Source: an uncultured Bacilli bacterium
GTDB lineage: Bacteria > Bacillota_I > Bacilli_A > RF39 > UBA660
Direction: 5' to 3'
DNA: 36,247 bases
Assembly (NCBI GenBank): GCA_944358495.1
Contig: CALVRF010000002.1
Span: 1 to 36,247, forward strand
Positions 32,016-36,247 of the stretch are shown here, in pieces. The translations under genes were made by a program, and so were the position numbers. The notes below the pieces were generated by a model, which saw only the letters and a program-made list of their open reading frames with translations, made no database searches and was not told the origin of the DNA. The first letter of the stretch is position 1, and each line of letters begins with the position of its first letter.

Positions 32016-33155
32016 GTGCACAATTAAGTGCAATTAACGATTACAAATTTCTTGATTAATATCTTTAAGAGGTGAATCTTTTGGTAAGACATATCTAATA
32101 AATTCATGTTTTTTTCAATGCCACCTTTTTGCCAAAAAGTCGAAGGGTCACAATAAAATACTTTAGATTTTTGTTCACCGGTTTTATGATTGCATTCAAG
32201 GTTTAACACATCAAAAAATTCATGTCCATTATCAGTTAATATTACTTGAAATAGTCTTTTGTAATCATCATATGAAATTAATGTTTAAAGGAGTTCGAAT
32301 ATTTTAGTTACTTCTATTGTTGTTTGACTTTCTAGTTTAAATATAAGCATAAAGCGAGATTTTCTCCAAAAAAGTGTAAGAAAATATTCAGGCTCGGTTT
32401 ATACTTCTTCAACAGTATCCATTTCAACAATGTTTAATTCGGGATTTTTACTTGTATATTCTATAAATTCTTTGTAAGTTCTTCCAATTAAAATTTCTCT
32501 TTCTTTTCTAGTTCTGCGCTTATTAGAATTTTTTCTTTTCTTATATTTTTCTATTCTTGGAAAGTCTAAAGGAACAAATTCAAAAACTCCGGAATTAACA
32601 TAATTATAAAAGGAAGCTTTAGGAAAGTCTAAAATATCATGGTGATTGATATATAAATGATTAATAGCTTGTCCTTTTTTAATAAGAGGAGTAAAAACTT
32701 TATTGATTTCATAAACTTCTTCTTGAGTTAAATTAATACCTTTACGAGCCTCACTTTTTACTTCCCTATAAGAATCGTCATCACGTCTAGCATAGTAAGT
32801 AAATCTTTCTTTCCGGCAACCTCTTCTGGCTTTACAACCGTTACAAACATAAGGTGGTTTAGATAATCTGTCACAGGAAATATCTCTATCATAATTATTG
32901 TTTTTATAAATATCATAAGTTTTAGGTTTTGAATATATCTTGTCTCTGTCGACTTCTCTTAAAATAGTAGAATGGGCTCGATTTAAATCTTTAGCAATTT
33001 GATTGATAGAAATATTATCATTCAATCCATCCTCGATGTTCTTTCTATCTTCATAAGATAGATGACAATAATTTGCCATGTACCTTTAATGACAAATAAA
33101 TTGCTTAGGAAGTATTATACACCATTATAAATCTTATTGCACAGCTTTTGTGCAC
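32016..33155 (-). mobile_element. IS30-family insertion sequence, inactivated
   Basis: About 1.14 kb bounded by imperfect terminal inverted repeats: left GTGCACAATTAAGTGCAAT (32016-32034) and right, read on the minus strand from 33155, GTGCACAAAAGCTGTGCAAT. The inside is almost entirely one broken transposase. It sits immediately after dusB. A clear target duplication could not be identified. Confidence 0.85.
32034..33079 (-). pseudogene. IS30-family transposase, broken by two stops and a frameshift
   Basis: Reading from ATG at 33079 (AAAGG site) the first 226 residues are intact: a helix-turn-helix (SYEDRKNIEDGLNDNISIN, split) and a cysteine cluster (CNGCKARRGC). TAA at 32399-32401 follows MDTVEEV. 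The same frame continues past it (LTLFWRKSRFMLIF) to a second TAA at 32285-32287, then LTDNGHEF and YCDPSTFWQKGGIEKN. A one-base loss at the T7 run 32109-32115 shifts the frame to HEFIRYVLPKDSPLKDIN, ending at 32034. The D, D and E of the catalytic triad are all still present, so the decay is recent. Confidence 0.9.
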
Positions 33156-33204
33156 TTCTTTTTTAAATTACTGATTTAACTAATGGTTATTTGAGTTTAA
33201 TTCC

Positions 33205-33233
33205 TTGACTAAAAGTTTAGTTTTATATATAAT
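33205..33233 (+). promoter_or_regulatory. Promoter of the 135-residue unknown gene
   Basis: TTGACT (33205-33210), 17-base spacer, TATAAT (33228-33233). Confidence 0.7.
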
Positions 33234-33257
33234 ATGGCTTAGAAAGGTGTGAATTTT

Positions 33258-33665
33258 ATGAATAAAGAAAAAATGATTCAAGAGGTAAGCACACAAATTA
33301 TTAATCAAGTTAGTGCTTATTTTCAAGAGCAGATGGAACAAAAAGAACCATATAATATCTATGTTATAAATGAAGTTTTTTTAAGCGAAGATAAAATCAC
33401 AGACTATTTATATGAGATCGGGGCTATTAATTATTCTTTACAAGAGGTGGATTTATTAAGGCAAACTATTCGTACTAATGTTTATGAATATATGTATAAC
33501 GGTGAATTTACTGATTATGTAAAGTGGAGTAATTTAGAGAACGAAAAGAGAAAAAAACAAACTGAAATCGTTGAAAAACAAAACGAATTAGAACAAATAA
33601 AGCAAAAGCAAATGCAAACAAATTTTGCCCATACTATTGAAGGGGTATCTGCTAGTATAAAATAA
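33258..33665 (+). CDS. Unknown small protein with C-terminal coiled coil
   Basis: 135 residues, no membrane segment. The N-terminal two-thirds are mixed helix with many aromatics (YNIYVINEVFLSEDKITDYLYE, split by loops); residues about 90-122 form a charged heptad-like coil rich in K, E and Q (KRKKQTEIVEKQNELEQIKQK). ATG at 33258 follows AAAGG; a GTG at 33249 is too close to that site. No family recognised. It is an independent gene between the IS30 remnant and phosphoketolase. Confidence 0.7.
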   Translation: MNKEKMIQEVSTQIINQVSAYFQEQMEQKEPYNIYVINEVFLSEDKITDYLYEIGAINYSLQEVDLLRQTIRTNVYEYMYNGEFTDYVKWSNLENEKRKKQTEIVEKQNELEQIKQKQMQTNFAHTIEGVSASIK

Positions 33666-33687
33666 TTGGAATTTTCCAATTTTTTAT
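33664..33687 (+). terminator. Terminator of the 135-residue unknown gene
   Basis: AATTGGA / TCCAATT stem with a four-base loop and T-run. Confidence 0.75.
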
Positions 33688-33729
33688 TTGACATTTCTGC
33701 AAAAAATAGAGGTTTATGGAGAATGTTAC
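33688..33729 (+). repeat. 42-bp extragenic repeat, copy 3
   Basis: Starts TTGACA directly after a terminator T-run and ends GGAGAATGTTAC. Aligned without gaps it shares 29 of 42 bases with copy 1. The ATGTCA core is changed to ATAGAG, so it is the most divergent copy. Confidence 0.5.
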
Positions 33730-33778
33730 TTTTAAATAACTTTGTTAGAATATATTTTTAAAATAAAAACATATTTTG

Positions 33779-33807
33779 TTGCTGATTAAATATAATTTTG
33801 TTATAAT
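33779..33807 (+). promoter_or_regulatory. Phosphoketolase promoter
   Basis: TTGCTG (33779-33784), 17-base spacer, TATAAT (33802-33807). Confidence 0.65.
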
Positions 33808-33832
33808 TAAATTAGAATAGAAGGGGATAAAA

Positions 33833-36175
33833 ATGCCAGAAATTACTGAAAAAGAAATAGAAATTTTAGATGAATATTTTAGAGCTGCTAATTATTTATC
33901 AGCTTGCGAGTTATATTTGTTGGATAATCCATTATTAAAAAAGCCACTAGAAAAAAAGCACATTAAAAAGAAAATTGTTGGGCATTGGGGGACTGTCCCT
34001 GCTCAAAATTTTGTCTATACGCATTTAAATAGAATTATAAAAAAATATGATTTAGACATGATTTATATTTCTGGTCCTGGCCATGGTGGAAACTTTTTAG
34101 TTGCTAATACCTATTTAGAAGGCAGTTATAGTGAATTTTACCCGAATATTACCGAAGATGAAGAAGGGTTAAAAAAATTATTTAAACAGTTTTCTTTTCC
34201 TGGGGGAATATCTAGTCATGCAGCACCTGAAAACCCTGGAAGTATTCATGAAGGTGGGGAACTTGGCTACTCATTGGCTCATGCTTATGGTGCTGTTTTC
34301 GATAACCCTAATTTAATTGCTACATGCGTTATTGGTGATGGTGAAGCCGAAACAGGTCCTTTAGCCACTTCATGGAACTCTAATAAATTTTTAAATCCCA
34401 AAACCGATGGAGCGGTTATCCCTATTTTAAATTTAAACGGTTATAAAATTAGTAATCCCACTGTTTTTTTTAGAATGACTAATAAAGAGCTAGGAAGTTA
34501 CTTCTATAGTCTTGGATATAAGCCATACTTAGTTGAAGGTAGTGACCCCAAATCAATGCACAAATTAATGGCCAATACCTTAGATGAAATAGTTAGACAA
34601 ATAAAAGATATTCAAAATAAAGCTCGAACCGGTAATAATTCAGAATTACCTAGATGGCCGATGATTATTTTAAGAACTCCAAAAGGGTGGACTGGACCTA
34701 AAGAAGTCGATGGTAAACCTGTAGAAGGTACATTTAGAGCTCATCAAGTCCCTATTTCGATGGAAAAAGATGAACACTTACCAATGCTAGAAAATTGGTT
34801 AAAAAGTTATCATCCCGAAGAACTATTTGATGACAAAGGCAGACTAGTTCAAAGATTAAAAGAATGGTTACCAAAAGGTAATAAAAGAATGGGAGCAACC
34901 CCCTATGCCAACGGAGGAATGCTGTTAAAAGACTTAATTTTGCCTGATTTTAAAAAATATGCTATTAAGGTCAGTAAACCTGGCGAAATCAAAACGGGGG
35001 ATATGTTGGAACTAAGTGGATATATCCGAGATATTATCAAAAATAACCCTCATAATTTTCGTGCTTTTAGTCCAGACGAAGCTATGTCCAATCGTCTTTA
35101 TCGAATGTTCGAAACAACGAATCGAGACTGGCAAGAAACTATCGAAACCAATGATGAATATTTAAGTAAAGATGGCCGAATCATGGATTCTTATTTATCT
35201 GAGCACATGTGTGAAGGTTGGCTTGAAGGTTATTTATTAACTGGTAGACATGGATTTTTTACCAGTTATGAGGCTTTCATTCGTATTGTCGATTCCATGG
35301 TCTCTCAGCACGCTAAGTGGTTAAAAGTCTGTAACCAAATTTCTTGGCGCAGAAGTATTGCTTCTTTAAATTTAATTTTAACCTCGAACGTTTGGCAACA
35401 AGACCATAATGGTTTTACTCATCAAGACCCTGGGTTTTTAGATCATATTGCTAACAAAAAAGCCGACGTCGTCAGAATGTATCTTCCACCAGATGCAAAT
35501 TGCTTGTTATCTTGTTTTGACCATTGTATTAAAAGTCGTAATTATGTCAATGTTATTGTAGCATCTAAGCATCCGAGTTATCAATGGTTAACCATGGAAG
35601 ATGCTATTGAGCACTGTACTAAAGGTCTTGGTATTTGGCAGTGGGCTAGTAACGACCAAGATGAAGACCCTGATGTTATTATGGCTTGTTGTGGTGATAC
35701 ACCAACCTTAGAAACTATAGCGTCCATATCTATTTTAAATAAAGAACTACCTGATTTAAAAATAAGATGTATTAATGTCGTTGATTTAATGAAATTGGAA
35801 TCGCCAACCAAACATCCGCATTCTCTAAGTGATGATGATTATGATTTATTATTTACCAAAGATAAACCGATAATTTTCAATTATCATGGTTATCCAACTT
35901 TGATTCATGAACTTACTTACTTAAGGCATAATCGTAATATATCAGTTCATGGTTATTTAGAAGAAGGAACCATAACGACACCGTTTGATATGCGGGTTCA
36001 AAACAAAATCGATCGTTTTCACCTAGTTCAAGATGTTATTATGCATTTATCTAAACAAGGTAGTAAAGAAATGTATTTAATGGAAAAAATGACTAATAAA
36101 ATAATCGAACATAATAATTATATTAGAGAAAATGGCATTGATATGCCAGAGATCCAAAACTGGAAATGGGAATAA
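33833..36175 (+). CDS. xfp: Xylulose-5-phosphate/fructose-6-phosphate phosphoketolase
   Basis: 780 residues, full family length. Thiamine-diphosphate enzyme that splits xylulose-5-P (or fructose-6-P) with phosphate into acetyl-phosphate and glyceraldehyde-3-P (or erythrose-4-P). Seen: GHWGTVPAQNFVYTHLN near 50, ISGPGHGG, the TPP-binding GDGEAETGPLATSWNSN (about 166-183), FRAHQVP, and the central FRAFSPDEAMSNRL and C-terminal domain with TSNVWQQDHNGFTHQDPG. Sugar preference cannot be told. AGAAGGGG site; own promoter and terminator. Confidence 0.97.
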   Translation: MPEITEKEIEILDEYFRAANYLSACELYLLDNPLLKKPLEKKHIKKKIVGHWGTVPAQNFVYTHLNRIIKKYDLDMIYISGPGHGGNFLVANTYLEGSYSEFYPNITEDEEGLKKLFKQFSFPGGISSHAAPENPGSIHEGGELGYSLAHAYGAVFDNPNLIATCVIGDGEAETGPLATSWNSNKFLNPKTDGAVIPILNLNGYKISNPTVFFRMTNKELGSYFYSLGYKPYLVEGSDPKSMHKLMANTLDEIVRQIKDIQNKARTGNNSELPRWPMIILRTPKGWTGPKEVDGKPVEGTFRAHQVPISMEKDEHLPMLENWLKSYHPEELFDDKGRLVQRLKEWLPKGNKRMGATPYANGGMLLKDLILPDFKKYAIKVSKPGEIKTGDMLELSGYIRDIIKNNPHNFRAFSPDEAMSNRLYRMFETTNRDWQETIETNDEYLSKDGRIMDSYLSEHMCEGWLEGYLLTGRHGFFTSYEAFIRIVDSMVSQHAKWLKVCNQISWRRSIASLNLILTSNVWQQDHNGFTHQDPGFLDHIANKKADVVRMYLPPDANCLLSCFDHCIKSRNYVNVIVASKHPSYQWLTMEDAIEHCTKGLGIWQWASNDQDEDPDVIMACCGDTPTLETIASISILNKELPDLKIRCINVVDLMKLESPTKHPHSLSDDDYDLLFTKDKPIIFNYHGYPTLIHELTYLRHNRNISVHGYLEEGTITTPFDMRVQNKIDRFHLVQDVIMHLSKQGSKEMYLMEKMTNKIIEHNNYIRENGIDMPEIQNWKWE

Positions 36176-36206
36176 AGTCTAAAAGTGTAAAGTTTTTAGA
36201 CTTTTT
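36174..36206 (+). terminator. Phosphoketolase terminator
   Basis: Stem AAAGTCTAAAA / TTTTAGACTTT with an 8-base loop and T tail; overlaps the stop codon. Nothing further is seen to the window end. Confidence 0.85.
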
Positions 36207-36247
36207 ATAATTTTATTTTCCAAAAACTTGTTTAATGGTAAAAAAAT

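Noticed and set aside
1..36247. CRISPR arrays, tRNA or rRNA genes, complete prophage
   Set aside because: No regular spaced repeats, cloverleaf sequences with conserved TTC/CCA arms, rRNA segments or phage structural genes were seen.

Overview
The window is AT-rich, densely coded DNA from a low-GC Gram-positive bacterium. Three things point to a spore-forming Bacilli-like lineage: EzrA (a Bacilli/Firmicutes division regulator), a Spo0A master regulator, and an alpha/beta-type small acid-soluble spore protein. Strong ribosome-binding sites, TTGACA/TATAAT promoters, a tyrosine T-box and a Firmicutes-type RimP-NusA-RnpM-IF2 operon agree with this. An uncultured gut-type relative of Erysipelotrichia/Mollicutes is my best guess, but that is inference. 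None of the 39 coding sequences or clear fragments whose stop I located ends in TGA (31 TAA, 8 TAG).

Layout. 1-2886: end of an RlmD-type rRNA methyltransferase, a small membrane protein plus membrane-anchored XRE regulator, and a mobile-looking pair (a Bro-N/DinD-like protein and a YjbR-like protein). 2949-4645 (minus): a membrane-anchored metallophosphoesterase and a CPBP protease. 4798-9101: translation/transcription block rimP (short form)-nusA-rnpM-infB, then rbfA on its own promoter. 9102-11586: a solitary type IV prepilin, then a GtrB/GtrA-like glycosylation pair with an unknown HTH protein. 11660-16250: a Tyr T-box controlling deoC-tyrS, then gmk and a DUF2207 surface protein. 16255-21088: rpsD with a long leader, ezrA, SASP, thiI, clpP. 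21149-29593: a TGS/uridine-kinase fusion and gapA; a decayed beta-helix surface-protein fragment with two large hairpins; a small anchored Cys protein; a second prepilin; then an overlapping operon pgk-flippase-glycolipid glycosyltransferase-tpiA. 29686-32014: spo0A, a third prepilin and dusB. 32016-33155: a dead IS30-family element. 33205-36206: a small coiled-coil unknown and a complete phosphoketolase.

How it fits together. Central carbon genes (GAPDH, PGK, TPI, phosphoketolase) support fermentation of sugars. Two of them share an operon with membrane glycolipid genes. Three unlinked, singly transcribed prepilins suggest a type IV pilus or pseudopilus whose assembly genes lie elsewhere.

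Most notable unexplained structures: a 42-bp gapless extragenic repeat found three times right after terminators; a 25-bp palindrome embedded in the Bro-N coding sequence; a palindromic sequence straddling the rimP operon -10 box; and deoC placed under tyrosine T-box control.
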